A DNA stretch of 64,000 nucleotides from Pelecanus crispus. Taxonomy: Eukaryota > Chordata > Aves > Pelecaniformes > Pelecanidae. This document shows, in pieces, positions 15,009 to 26,463 of this stretch. Numbering within the stretch: the first letter of the stretch is position 1; every line of letters begins with the position of its first letter. The position numbers and the translations under genes were made by a program. The DNA is taken from NCBI RefSeq assembly GCF_030463565.1, contig NC_134676.1, positions 1,118,501 to 1,182,500 of the forward strand, written 5' to 3'. A model generated the notes under the pieces. That model made no database searches. It had not been told where the DNA came from and saw nothing but the letters and a program-made list of their open reading frames with translations.

Positions 15009-15330
15009 CGGGCGGCGGAGCGGCGCCGCGGCGGCTGCGTGGCGGCGGCGGGGGGGGCCGGGGAGGGGCGCACCGGGGCCGGGCCTTTCGGCGGGGCCGG
15101 GCCCTTTGGCGGGGCCGGGGCCGGGGCCGGGGGAGAGGCGCCGGGGCACGGCGAGCAGGGCCGGCGCGGCGGAGCGGGCGGGCTCTCCCCGGCCCCGGGC
15201 CGCTTCGGGCCCAGCTGAGGGGAGGGCGGCCCCGGCCCCTCGGGAGGGCTCAAGGCCAGAGGTCTCCGGGAGCTGCGAGGAACGACCTACACGCAGCAGC
15301 TGCTGCGGGGCTTCGGGAGTGGTAGCAGCA

Positions 15331-17299
15331 GTCAGGCAGCGTCCTGGAAATCCTCAAAACCTGCTGGTTTTGAGCGTGAAAAATGCTGTGTTCTGACGCC
15401 TGCTCGAGGTGGAATTTCTGCAAAAGCACCTGCGGGGCGTAGAAAGCCTGCTGATAACTTGTCAGCGATGATGCTGCAAAACGGGGTAGAGAAAGTTCTG
15501 GGTTTAACTCGTATTTTTGTTTATCCTGGAACGTGATTAATACAAACATTTCGCTAATCTATTTTTGTTTTTTTCCCCTTGCTGCTTCTGAGCATTTATG
15601 CCTCCTAATTCTTTCAGTCATCACATTCGCTTTGCTTCATAAAAAACGACAGTATCAGGAAACTGAAAAGAACTATGTCATTTCTGTCGTGAAAGAGATG
15701 CGTCATGCCCGTAATGTCACAGAAACTAGTCAATAACAAAACTAGGTCAATCTGTAAGTTCACACATTTTGAAGGAATTCCTACCCTACACATTTTCCAA
15801 CTTTTAGGTGACATAAAGCAGAGACTTGGCGACTGCACCCTACATAAGCTGGGTTTGTTCTCTGGGCCTTGCTAGGGACCATGCTAGGAAGGTGTGGTAG
15901 GTTATTGACTATTTATTTTCTTTGCAACCCAAATGACATTTTTAGTGTTGGATTTTGTATGTGTTAATAGTTGGTTTTAGTTACATACAAATCATCAAAG
16001 ATGCTGGTGCTAATGACAGTTCAGTGGTGGTTTTCTTTCTCCTATCAGCTCTTTACAGTGTACAATGCATCACAGCTGTTTAGGCCAGAACGGGAAAATT
16101 ACTTCTGCAGTTGAAACTAGAGAGAACATTTTCTCTTGGCCAGAAGTAATTAAAATAGTGAAATGAGTTCACAACTTGCTTTACTATATGTTGGCACATA
16201 ACACGTTATCTACGTGGGGACTCAGTATCAGATACATTCCATACCACCAGTTCCCTAAAGACAAAGCAACCCCGAATTTTTATTGCTGTTGAATTAGTAA
16301 GCAATTTCAGTTCGACTGTGGAATATAAAAGCACGGATAAACATTGTTACTGTGTTGGTATGTTTTTGATGATAAAAGTAATGCTGAGGCATATCAAGAT
16401 AGCTGCATAGATAGGCAAATTACACACAGCCACGTGACCCCTGGCAAGTGAGTACGGACACCGTCGTCCAAGAGGAACAGATGCCTGTCTGTAGCAGCAG
16501 CCTATTTAGCATGTGAATTACTTTCATCTGGGAGACTGGAGATGCTCCAGTTGTCCTACAATAATGAATTCCTGAAGCCAACGTTGGTCCAAGTCATGTG
16601 GCATTATATCACAACAGGGGTAGGTTTTTTTGTCTTGCTCTCGTGTTTATAGAGAGATTGTTCTGAATCTCTCTAAATCTCTAAATTAGCTACTATAGAA
16701 GGCTGATTCTGAGTTACAGAAAGCATTAAGTTTTCTTACTGTGATAACAAAAACGTTAAACACTTTCATTTTGTTAAGTTTAAATGTTAATTACACAGTT
16801 TTACCTGTGTCACCAATGTATCCATTAATGAGCGGGCTCAGGGAAACCTTCTTTCCTGAAGGGGAACTTCTTTACCTGGCGGGTGGCCACAGACCAGGGC
16901 AGGTTTCCCGCAGAGGCCTCTATCCTTGGGGATGCTCGGAACAGCCTGGGCACGCCCGTGGCTGCCAGGGCCGGAGCAGCCTGCCCGCTGCTGCACCGCC
17001 TCGGTTCTATGCTGTTAGAGTACGCAACAAGCGCTAGCCGGCTGCGGACGCAGCAGACGATGCCTGCTGGCGAGGTGGGATGGGGTATTTTAACCACCAA
17101 GTGAGTTTCTTTGCTGATTTTGTACCTCTGACGCTAGCAGTCTTGGAGGCAGCTTCAGCAGCTGGTGTCAGTCAGAGCGCTCCTCTGCTCACCCTCCACA
17201 ATCACAGCAGAGCAGCTAAGACCTACTTTCCTCTGCTTCAACTCTTGTTAACAGAAGACTCGCAGGAGAAAACACGGCTCATTTTTAATTCCACGTTTC
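15331..17299. other. Spacer between the WDR7 and TXNL1 promoters
   Basis: This is AT-rich sequence between two divergent CpG-island promoters. Apart from a diverged CR1 fragment near 16.85-17.0 kb I recognise nothing in it. Short open frames have no family features. Confidence 0.6.
16835..17010 (+). mobile_element. Diverged CR1 fragment, plus strand
   Basis: Segments such as CAGGTTTCCCGCAGAGGCCT and TATCCTTGGGGATGCTCGGA followed by CAGCCTGGGC resemble the CR1 tail region that reads 'lead to one's rank in cagagaggt-tggagtctcc-atccttggag'. Divergence is high and the ends are approximate. If correct, it is an old insertion close upstream of the TXNL1 promoter. Confidence 0.5.
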
Positions 17300-17536
17300 T
17301 AGAACCAGTCCTTAGCCAATGCGCTGCCACGGGCCCCAGAGCAGGAAGGCCATGTGCAGGCTCTCCTCCCTGTTCCCGAGGAGGGGATGGCGTCTAGCCG
17401 CTCGCCAGCCCGGCCAGGCTCCGTCGCCGCTCCCCGCCGCAGTGCCCAACCCTCGTCCCGCCGGCGGGACCCGCGGCCGGGCTCCTGCCGCCTTTTTGTT
17501 CTCCTCAGCCGCCTCCCGCCCTGCCTTTCCCAGCCC

Positions 17537-17706
17537 AAGATGGCGCGGCGCACCTCCCGCCATTCGCCGCGCCTGCCCCTAGCTAAAATGGCTGACGGCC
17601 TGGCGGCGGCTTCACCCCTCCGCTCGCTGCCCTCTCCCAAGATGGCGGCGGCCGGGCGCGGCGCTGGCGAGCGGGCGCGCCCCCGCCCCGCCCTCAAGAT
17701 GTCGGC
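17537..17706 (+). promoter_or_regulatory. TXNL1: Cluster of four YY1-like motifs
   Basis: AAGATGGCG at 17,537, AAAATGGCTG at 17,585, AAGATGGCGGC at 17,639 and AAGATGTCGGC at 17,696 lie in the same orientation at intervals of 48-57 bp. The third is a full YY1 consensus; the second and fourth each differ at one key base. YY1 sites of this type are often found at or just downstream of start sites in CpG-island promoters. Confidence 0.65.
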
Positions 17707-17852
17707 CCGGCGGGCCCGGCTGGGAGCGGCGTGGCGGCCGCGCCTGCGCCCTGAGCCGAGCGGTGCATGCCGGGCGGCCCCGTCCCGCCGTGACGCTGCA
17801 GATAGCAGGCCGCCGCCGCCCCTCAGCGCGGGTCCGCCGCCGCCCGGCGAGG

Positions 17853-17950
17853 ATGGTGGGCGTGAAGGTGATCGCGAACGACACCGAGTTCCAGCCCGAG
17901 CTCAGCGCTGCCGGTTCCCGCCTGGCCGTGGTGAAGTTCACCATGCGGGG
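17853..17950 (+). CDS. TXNL1: TXNL1 exon 1 (start codon, codons 1-32)
   Basis: TXNL1 (thioredoxin-like 1, TRP32) is a cytosolic and nuclear protein with an N-terminal thioredoxin domain and a C-terminal PITH domain that docks on the 19S proteasome. Eight exons in this window splice to 870 nt, 289 codons plus stop, the same length as mammalian TXNL1. This exon encodes MVGVKVIANDTEFQPEL and the first thioredoxin strands up to KFTMR. The start context has A at -3 and G at +4. The donor is GG/gtgagt, phase 2. The catalytic CGPC (residues 34-37) begins in exon 2. Residues 6-9 differ from the mammalian sequence I recall; the rest is closely similar. Confidence 0.97.
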
Positions 17951-20158
17951 GTGAGTGGGGGCGGGCTGCGGGCTGCCGGTTCCCTTCGCGGTGGGCCTGG
18001 CCCCGGACCCCCCCGCCCCGGGTCCCCCCGGCCCGGCCTCCTGAGGGGCGCGGAGGGCGGGGGCCGGGCCGGGCCCACCGGCAGACATCTGCTCGCCAGC
18101 TCCTTGCCGCTGCCGCCCTGGGCTGGGGCTGGGGAGGCTCCGGCACCGGGGGAGCCTCTGCGGGCCTTGGGGGCTTTCGGTATCTTTATTTATTTGGGAG
18201 CGAGGCGAGGCTTTCAGCTTGAGAAGTGCAGGCAGCTGGCAAAATGCTGGATTATGTCGGTCACCGGCCAGCTGCGGGGGTAAGAGCTGAGAGCTGATTG
18301 TTTCTTTAGTGCTGGCGACGCTCCCTGCCTGCGGTACATAAGCATAGTCCCAGCGTTGGAATGGTGTTTCCTATTCCTGGTGTAAAATTCACCTGTTTGC
18401 AGCTCAGCCAGCTTCCCCTGCCCTCTGAACCTGGCATTCTTAGGTGCTCCGAGGAGAGCAGGCACTACGCTGGCTTAAAATCCATTTGTGGATCAGGAAG
18501 CCACTGTTTAGAGAGGGATGCGTCATTCTTGGTTTCTGTTAAAAACATCTTCTGTCTTAATAAAACTTAGCGGGATCCTCATCCTTTTTGCCCAGGGCAA
18601 ACGGTTGTCCTTTTTCCCCTACTCAGGGGGGGTTTGATATACGAGTGTGCTGTAATCTGGCTCCACTGGTGGCCAAAGGAAATCTCAGCAATTCGATTAT
18701 TTGCAGTAATCTGCAGAATTGGGGAGAACAGCAATAGTGTTGGGGGTCCTGGGCTTCAAAGTGCACCTTATTATTGTCAAAAGTCCTAGCTTTTAGTACC
18801 TATACTCTTTTTCTTCATCTTTCCACCCCTTATGTAGATGTACAGCTGAACTATTTCGCTCCCGATGGCTGTTTGGAGCTCAAGGTTCTTCAGGTCTGAT
18901 GTTGCGAAAGGTGTTATGCTCAGAAGAGGCCACAGGAATTACTAGCTGTGTGTCTGAATGGGTACTGAAAAAAGCATTGATACACATGCATCTGATGGCC
19001 AATTGCTGCTTCTTAGTTATGGGCTTGGGTGGTGGTTTGGTTTTTTTTTTAGGTAAGTCAAGTTCGCCCATAACTGCAGAGGTGTTGGTGAGCTTAGTAA
19101 TACTGCGTACACGCGTGCCCAGGAAAACGTTCTGGTTACAGGCAGCCCAATAGGTTAGGTTCCAGTTAGATTAATGGCTTGGTGTCTTGGCGTATAAATA
19201 TCTTTGAGTATGCCTCGCTAAGCTGCTGTGGATCCGTACCTTCTCTGTCAAGAGAGAATAGGAAAGGTGAAGCAGATCTCGTCCGTGCTGTTTTACAGCT
19301 ATACGTGTTGGCAGATTCGTGTTGACAGAGCTCTCCGTTTTAGATATGGCCTATGTTGATGTGCTGTTGGAGGGAGTTTCCACTGGGGATTTTTGCTGTT
19401 TTGCTTTTTAATTGCTTCTTTCACGGTGAGCCGAGTTGTGAGAATATTCCTTTGCAGGAAGAGTTGCATCTGTACGCTTCATATATGCCAGCAAAGGTAT
19501 AGCAATTAACAAATACATATTTTCAGCCCAGGCGATACAGTTAAGTCAGCAGAAGTCAGGTCTGTTCTGCCAGGGTCAAATAAGTATGGTAGTAACTGGT
19601 TACAGTTCTAGTAAGTGAGATTTATTGTAGTAAGAATTTTATGATTCCTGCTAAAGGTTTGATACATTATTACCGTTAAATATTTCAAGTCATACGTAGA
19701 TTTTACTGTAGATACTATTTTTTCACAGGAGGTAACATGGAGTGCTAGCACCAGTTTTCTGTTAAGAGGGATGGGTTTTTTTACTGTTTCAGGAAAAGCA
19801 GGCAACTCTTTGCCCTCCCTTATGTCACTTTAGTTAGCAGGACTTTGGCTTGTGGTAAAACATGCTGGAGCTAAAGCCATTAGATGGAAAATAGGAAGTT
19901 AGTATTAATTAATAGGTGAAGCTAATCATGTGACATTGAAGCTGTCTGAGGAAGTGGGAATTAACACTTCATGATGTGTTTCTAAATGTCATTCTTAATT
20001 GTATCACCAGGATTGCTCACCATCTGTCAGCCAGGTAGGAAGGTTATTTTTACATGTACCAAGGATATCAGTAAGAACATGAATGTGCTAATTCTATTTG
20101 GGGCAGACGTTTTTCAAAAAAAGACTGAGCTAAGTTAAACTGTATGTTGTTTTCACAG
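17951..20158 (+). other. TXNL1: TXNL1 intron 1
   Basis: The intron is 2.2 kb with a gtgagt donor and a TTTTCACAG acceptor. Its first 230 bp belong to the CpG island. No repeat or second gene was recognised in the rest. Confidence 0.9.
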
Positions 20159-20255
20159 ATGTGGCCCTTGTTTGAGGATAGCCCCAGCTTTCAATGCTCT
20201 GAGTAACAAATATCCCCAGGCAACTTTTTTGGAAGTAGATGTGCATCAATGCCAG
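20159..20255 (+). CDS. TXNL1: TXNL1 exon 2 (thioredoxin active site)
   Basis: The exon completes Gly33 and then encodes CGPCLRIAPAF, with the redox-active Cys34-Gly-Pro-Cys37, and continues through NKYPQATFLEVDVHQCQ, residue 65. The WCGPC tryptophan of classical thioredoxins is Gly here, which is normal for TXNL1. The exon is 97 nt, from phase 2 to phase 0, with acceptor TTTCACAG and donor CAG/gtaggt. Confidence 0.98.
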
Positions 20256-21370
20256 GTAGGTATTCAAAAACATATTCTTAGCTGTAAGAGAAAGAGCAGA
20301 TAATGTAGTGAATGGGAAACTTGAAGAAAAACTGTTAGGACAGTATACTAAGAGTAGTGTCATGTGGCTGTTGATGTGTTTGGTGAATCACAAATAGCCA
20401 TATTGTGAAATTCTCCAAAATTAGGATACGCACAAAGATGTGAACAAACAACACTTTCATTTAGAAAAGTATTCTTGCAGTTACCACTGTGATGTCCTTC
20501 ATTTAAGCAGCGTACAGACAGTTTAGCAGTTCCTGCTGCTTGTGCTATTTAGATAACACCGTTAAGTGTAGAAGACAGCACCAGTATGAATTAAAAAGAG
20601 TAAGTCTTTACAAATAAATATTGGCGTATTTATTGAGCAAAATGAAAACTGCAATAAACTGATAGGATTAGCGGTTCTAGATTCCTCTCCAGTACTACTC
20701 AACCGTAGTTAACAGACAACGGTGTTGCAGGTGAGCCATTGATTGACTTAAGGGTTGTTAACAAAAATGAACAATGGTATGTTGAAAGGAAGTGTCTTGA
20801 ATTACTGCAAATGATAATGGAGAGAGATGACCATCAAAGTGGTAACAGTGGTTGCAAATGACACTAAATTATGGAAAGTTTCGGAAAAACTGCTGTGGGT
20901 GCATAACAGGTATGATTACAGGTAGAAATCACATGGAATTCACCTTCTACAGCAGCTGGTTGCAATTTCTTGGCGTGCATCAGTGTGGCTTGGGAGTGGA
21001 AGGAATGCGGGTGTAAAGAAAGCTTGTGAAATAAAAGTGTTAAATTAAGCCATCCTCCACTTTCGAGAGCAAAGAAGTAATATGATTTTTATGGTGTACC
21101 AACAAATCTACTGACAATGTGAAGTCCATTCAAAGAATGCCCAAATGTGTAAAGGATTATGAGGATCTGAAGAATTTAAATTCACTTAAAATTGTTGTAT
21201 GAGTTAAAGCTGTTTATAAAACAACAAATATTGTTTGTGATGTTTGAGGTGATGTAGCTTGATTAATATCTAGTGCATGCATTGTTATCTAGGTGAGGCA
21301 AGCTAATACTTCTGTCTAATATTTGTAATACTCTGTTAGGTAACACTTGTAACTAATTTATGCATTCTAG
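20256..21370 (+). other. TXNL1: TXNL1 intron 2
   Basis: The 1.1 kb intron has a gtaggt donor and a TTCTAG acceptor. It is AT-rich and no repeat was recognised. Confidence 0.9.
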
Positions 21371-21544
21371 GGAACAGCTGCTACCAATAATATATCAGCA
21401 ACGCCGACATTTCTGTTTTTCCGAAACAAAGTGCGAATCGACCAATATCAAGGAGCAGATGCTGTAGGTTTAGAAGAAAAAATTAAACAGCACCTGGAGA
21501 ATGATCCTGGAAACAGTGAAGATACAGATATCCCAAAAGGATAT
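21371..21544 (+). CDS. TXNL1: TXNL1 exon 3 (end of thioredoxin domain)
   Basis: The exon encodes residues 66-123. It includes the cis-proline region SATPTFLFFRN, with Pro in the ATPT motif that faces the active site, and the last helix VGLEEKIKQHLEND. An acidic linker SEDTDIPKGY leads toward the PITH domain. It is 174 nt, phase 0 at both ends. The donor gtatgc is weaker than the others. Confidence 0.98.
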
Positions 21545-24500
21545 GTATGCATCTCTTAAGATTTTTTTTTTTTTAAATGTTTGTGTAACTTGAATGTTTA
21601 AAAAAAATATCTGTTGCTTTCTAAACATACTCCAAGTGAAATAATACTACTTTAGGCAAAACTGCAAGTTCCCCATGGCTTTGAGAAGATCACTTGTCTG
21701 GGTTTCCTTTTTCAGGCAAAATTAAAAAATTAAGATGTACATATTTATTAAGTATGGTTATAGAATTGTAAAATGTTTTAAGAAAAATCTCCATGCATAG
21801 CCCTTAGTCATTAAAATAATGAATTTAATGTTTTATGATGAACTTCTTGCTGCAGCTGCTTATTTTGCTTCTTTCTTGTTCTCGGACATCCCAATCTGTC
21901 TTCCCAAAACATTTTTTAAAGTGTAAAAAATGTCTAACAATGTCTTTTCCCATGGACATGGTTGTCAAAAGCATTGAAAAGTTGCTCTAGTTTTTCCTTA
22001 AGAAACCCTCTCTGTTGTTTATGTGGTGGTAGATTCATTTGGGGTTTTCCTTTTTTCTTCTTGCTGCCTACCCTTTCTTTAATCCTCTTTATTTCATCTC
22101 TTAAAAAAAAAAAAGGGGGGGGGGAGATTCTGTTGCTAAAGGAATTAACCTTCATAACAGTTCAGCTCCATCTTCCTCTATAGCAGCTTGCCCTGAAAAT
22201 AGGATGCCTTTGGAAGCGTCTTGTTAGATAGATGATATCTGATAATATATTTTCTTTTGCCTGATTGCTAATGTTTGCAAAAGCGGATGATACCACAAAG
22301 TGCTCTCTTTAGATTTCTTCTTGCCTGCAAAAGAATGACAAGGATATAAAAATATATAAAGTAAAAAAAAAAAAAAGTCACAGGAATACTTGGAAAAGAT
22401 TATGTGCCTGGTCGGAGTGGCATACAAGAATTACTTCTTGCTGATTGTGAATTTGCTTTCAATTTAATGCTTAATGTGTATCACTTTGCTTCTGTAGGGG
22501 TGCTGCATATCACTCCAGTAACTGCTGATCAGGCATTCACAGACAATGTAAACTAAGTAAATAACTGGTAACTCTTTAGTGATTTGTAAGAAAGAAAAGT
22601 GAACATTTCTAAATATGTGTTCTCAGACTGAATGGTTTTTAAACTTTGCATCAAAATCTCTCGTAACTAAAACTTGGTTCTAACATTTTTTTCCAAAGGA
22701 TTTAAAAATTGATGTTCATGAACAGGTTTTTCTTTATCATTGCATGATTTGCCCATGTCTTCTAGGTAAATGAAAACTTTGTAGGGATACTTGAATTTTT
22801 GGCCAAAATTCCAATAAGGGAGCAATCCACTTAGAAATATTGGTGCTCTCAGGAAATTATTTTCACCACGTTCCGCGTGTGTTCATGTTACCTCAAGGTG
22901 ATTGTACGTTGCAAATGATAAGCCTATCTGATAGCTGTACTAACAAACACATGTAAATGAGAACTCTAATGTGACAGAACAGTTTCCTAGAGCTGTTGTC
23001 TTAGGTGGCATTCTCCCAGCAATCCTTGGTGTAATATTACTCCTTAAATGAGACTGTCTATTGTTCTACCAAAAGTATAAACACAGCTAGTTATGTGGTG
23101 TATTACATTTCACCTAAATCGTATGTTACAGTTCAGTGCTTAGCTAGCTGCTGTAGTGTGCACATTACTTAGCATTAGCAAATCTAATATGTTAAACTTG
23201 GCTGCAATGAGTATCTATAGAACCCCAAATTATGTTGTTAAATGCAAAATCAGGTTTTTTGGAGGTTAAGTATTTTAAATTCATAGCTAGCCGTATCCTA
23301 TCAGGCAACTGTAAGCAGGGTGCAAATCCAGCTGAATATTTCTCATTTTAATAAACTGCTAGGGCACAGGTCGCTTGAATTTCGAGCAGTTCAGCTACTT
23401 GCTAACTGTTCCATGGCGTGCGTCACTCTTCACTTTGTATGTGAACGCTTACATTATAATTACTGTGAAATCCTCCATGGAACTGTGGGAATGTCAAAAG
23501 ACAAAGGTTCAGCTTGTTAGCTTTGGAGTCCTAAACACACTGAAAATCATTCAAGTAGCGACTTCAGGTCTGCTTAGTGAAATTGGTTTTGAGGCGAACG
23601 CACCATCTTCTGTTAAAAGTTAATCTTGTAGGAGGTGGTGTCTTACCCCTATGAATCAAGCCCTGAGTACGTTCAGGGCTGTATGAGCCAAGCAGGAATT
23701 CCATTTGACCCGTAAGTGGTAGGCTGAAATGCTATTTTAGGATACGCTTGACCCAGACTGGATGGCCGTCGGCTCCGGGAAAGCATCCTCATCCTCTTGC
23801 GCAGCCGTGTGTTCCTTCTTGTTTCTTACCTTGTATCTGCTGAGCATGCAAGCTGCAAGCTAAGCCTTCATTTGGATGCTGGGAGGGGAAAAGTACTTTT
23901 TGCTTAGAATGACATAGTTGCAAGACCTAAGGGAAGTGGGATACGGGAAATGAGTTGTGTTCTCAGAGCAGCCTGTTTTCAGATTCTGTTTGTACAGTGA
24001 AGCTATTGCCTGAGTTGTAGTATGCAGTAATTTCCAAGCCAGTGTGTGCTTTTTTCCAAGGGTGGTACATTATTCTTTGGCACCTAATATATACCTTTAA
24101 GAAGGGGTTTTTGGGTTGTCAACCTAAAAGTTCCTTTACCTTTCTATGTCTGGACTATTCTGTGACTGTACACTGATCTTGAATTTGTACTGTTATGGTG
24201 CGAGATGTTGATACCCTGTCTGCAGGCCTTAGAATGTGAAATTCTTGATTTTTAGCCTGGCTTATTGTGCTTCGGTGGGACTTGGTTTACTTCAGTTGCA
24301 GGCAAAAATTTCTGGTTATCTGGAGATTGATACAGCTTATTCTGCCTTTGCAATAATACCACCTTTTAAATGGCTTGGAGCATGGATAGCGGTCTGCTTT
24401 AATCCAAGAATGCATATATGTTAAAGCTTTTAGTTGGAGCCTTTACAAAAGAGCTGAGCAGTAACGCAGACTGGTTCCTGGTGAACAGCATAGGTTCTGT

Positions 24501-25101
24501 TTTCTGTTGTTCTGTGTTTTTACCAAAGTATATGGAGAAAGTAGGAAAAGGTTTCATAAAGTTAATTTGTATACAGTGCTGAAAAAGAAGTAAAATAAGA
24601 CTAGCTTTGCATATAAAGCCTGATAAGAACTACAGCGGTGTCCTTTTAATTTGTTCCGCAATACATAATATATTTTTGGGGAAGGCCCATTTCTGGGATT
24701 TTTTTTCTCTAAGTTGATCATGGTGCCAGTCTAATGTCAGTTTGTCTGTGTTGTGGTGTGACTTAGAATGCTGTAGTCTCACTTGTCAAAAGTGTATCTG
24801 AAAATGCTCCCAGTGCCCAGTTTCTTATTCTCAGAATGGCAAGCATGTGTTCCAGGGGTGCAGGACTTTGAATGGAGGGGAAAAATGTCATTCAGTTACG
24901 AACAGGATATGTCCGAGTACTACAGTATTCATAGCTTTAGTTTTGCCGTGTCTTCTGATAGAAACCCCTGAGGTTGTGTGTGTGTCTTGTTATTTTAATG
25001 TGTTGAATGAAGAATTTCATTCATTCCAATGCTTACTAATCCCAGGTGAGTTCATGGCACGCTTATCATGCACTCAGCAACGCTCTTGCTTTTGCTTTCA
25101 G
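21545..25101 (+). other. TXNL1: TXNL1 intron 3
   Basis: The 3.6 kb intron is AT-rich, with an A12-G10 homopolymer junction at 22,103-22,124. No mobile element or embedded gene was recognised. Several short open frames, the longest reading into exon 4, are chance. Confidence 0.85.
22103..22124. repeat. A12-G10 homopolymer junction
   Basis: Twelve A are followed directly by ten G on the plus strand. This mirrors the A13-G15 block read on the minus strand at 3.7 kb. Confidence 0.85.
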
Positions 25102-25224
25102 ATGGATTTAATGCCATTTATCAATAAAGCCGGCTGTGAATGTCTTAATGAGAGTGATGAGCACGGATTTGATAATTGTTTACGTAAGGACTCTACCTAC
25201 TTGGAATCAGACTGTGACGAGCAG
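25102..25224 (+). CDS. TXNL1: TXNL1 exon 4 (start of PITH domain)
   Basis: The exon encodes residues 124-164, MDLMPFINKAGCECLNES through SDCDEQ, the start of the proteasome-interacting (PITH) domain. The four Cys (135, 137, 149 and 161 by my count) are also present in the mammalian protein. It is 123 nt, phase 0 to 0, with a TTTCAG acceptor and CAG/gtacag donor. Confidence 0.98.
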
Positions 25225-25605
25225 GTACAGTAGATATTTTTAAGTGAGATATTTTCAATGATGGTCTGGCCTGCAAGCATTTTTTTTTAAGAACTTGTCT
25301 ACTTTATATTGTTATGGTAGTGTAGGTAGGAGTGGGAGATGGTAGTAGGTGTAAGTAAAATTAGTATACAAAGGTCATGGTAGCATTTCCAGTTTCACAT
25401 CCCTTTATGTATGGAAAAAATTCCAAGGGGAGTAACATTTGCTGATATTTTAAAGTCACATACTAGTGTGTGTGTGTGTAATATAGTGAAGGTAAGCACT
25501 TAATTTTATTTCAAAGCTCAGACTTATTTCTAGTTGATTATTGTGCTACGTTTGTTTTTAAGAATGAAGAAAACAGTGGTTAACAGCAACTTTTTGTTTT
25601 CACAG
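25225..25605 (+). other. TXNL1: TXNL1 intron 4
   Basis: This short intron of 381 nt contains a small TG run near 25,470-25,481. Acceptor TTTTCACAG. Confidence 0.92.
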
Positions 25606-25675
25606 CTGCTTATTACTGTAGCTTTTAGTCAACCTGTCAAGCTTTATTCTATGAAACTTCAGGGGCCAGATAATG
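25606..25675 (+). CDS. TXNL1: TXNL1 exon 5 (PITH domain)
   Basis: The exon encodes LLITVAFSQPVKLYSMKL and QGPDN, residues 165-187, plus the first base of Gly188. This is the beta-strand region near the start of the PITH jelly-roll fold. It is 70 nt, phase 0 to 1, donor G/gtgagt. Confidence 0.97.
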
Positions 25676-26290
25676 GTGAGTGGAGTGTCTGTTTAATCAT
25701 ATCTTTGAAACCAAAGGTTTGCCCATGTTTAGCTGAATTTTCAAAAAATTACACTGTTGTCCCTGGAACCTTTTACCTTCTGAGAATCCCACAGCAGCTT
25801 CAGTAACTTTGTTGTAAATGGATTACATAACAAATTATCTCATTCATTTTTCACTGACCTTGTGCGTGTTTGGTATGACACAAATATAAATATTTATGGT
25901 AGTCTGATACGCTGCAAAGAGAAACTTACATTTAATTCAAGAATTAAGGCAAGAGCTACTGAAAGGTATAGCTTAGTTTTTATGGTAACTCAGTTTACAT
26001 TATAAAATTAGCTAGAATGTTCAGGTGTTATGACACAGCAAAACTATTATTTCTAGACTTTTTATTAGATTTTTTTAATTCTGTCTCTGACATGTAGATG
26101 AATAGTACAACTTTGGATGCCCTTCAATATGCAGGGTGGTGATGTAGGATTGGCAGAGGAGATCCTAAAACTATAGAAGCTCATGCTGTCCTTGAGTGGT
26201 GCCTAGAGACTGTCATAAGCAAGGGCTTCTCAAGCAGCATTTTGGAAGTACATTTAAACAACGGAATCCCGCCTCTATGTTTTAACACAG
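25676..26290 (+). other. TXNL1: TXNL1 intron 5
   Basis: A 615-nt AT-rich intron with acceptor TTTTAACACAG. No repeat was seen. Read without splicing, the intron opens a frame into exon 6, which is chance. Confidence 0.92.
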
Positions 26291-26463
26291 GGCAAGGTCC
26301 AAAGTACATAAAAATCTTTATCAACCTTCCTCGATCTATGGATTTTGAAGAAGCAGAAAGAAGCGAACCAACTCAAGCCCTGGAGCTGACACCAGATGAT
26401 ATTAAAGAAGATGGTATTGTCCAGCTTCGCTATGTAAAATTTCAGAATGTTAACAGTGTAACT
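26291..26463 (+). CDS. TXNL1: TXNL1 exon 6 (PITH domain core)
   Basis: The exon encodes residues 188-245, including GQGPKYIKIFINLPRSMDF, EEAERSEPTQALEL and RYVKFQNVNSVT. The RYVKFQ stretch is a hallmark of PITH proteins. It is 173 nt, phase 1 to 0, with donor ACT/gtaagt. One visible change from the mammalian form is Gln in place of Pro in the IV-x-LRY segment. Confidence 0.98.

Larger units (their letters stand above)
14250..15330. promoter_or_regulatory. WDR7: CpG island, WDR7 promoter region
   Basis: This block of about 1.1 kb is extremely GC- and CpG-rich, with sharp AT-rich borders on both sides. It contains the predicted WDR7 first exon and GC boxes. Long open frames on both strands (up to 300 codons, 14,247-15,149 minus) result from the lack of AT-rich stop codons. 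They are Pro/Gly/Ala/Arg-rich without domain structure. No TATA box was seen, as usual for such promoters. Confidence 0.85.
17300..18180. promoter_or_regulatory. TXNL1: CpG island and TATA-less promoter of TXNL1
   Basis: The GC/CpG-rich block covers the upstream region, exon 1 and the start of intron 1. Visible elements are a CCAAT box at 17,316-17,320, a row of YY1-like motifs (listed separately), an NRF1-like GCGCCTGCGC near 17,741, and a TGACG half-CRE near 17,790. The start site is probably within about 150 bp upstream of the ATG at 17,853. The 309-codon frame 17,354-18,283 overlaps exon 1 out of frame and is a composition artefact. Confidence 0.85.

Noticed and set aside
15111..15132. 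Short GGGGCC hexanucleotide run in the WDR7 island
   Set aside because: Only about three units, ordinary for such GC-rich DNA; no sign of expansion.
14247..15149. 300-codon minus-strand frame in the WDR7 CpG island
   Set aside because: Extreme GC content removes stop codons. All six frames are open over parts of the island and the peptide is low-complexity.
17354..18283. 309-codon plus-strand frame over the TXNL1 promoter
   Set aside because: It overlaps exon 1 in a different frame and runs through its splice donor; CpG-island artefact.
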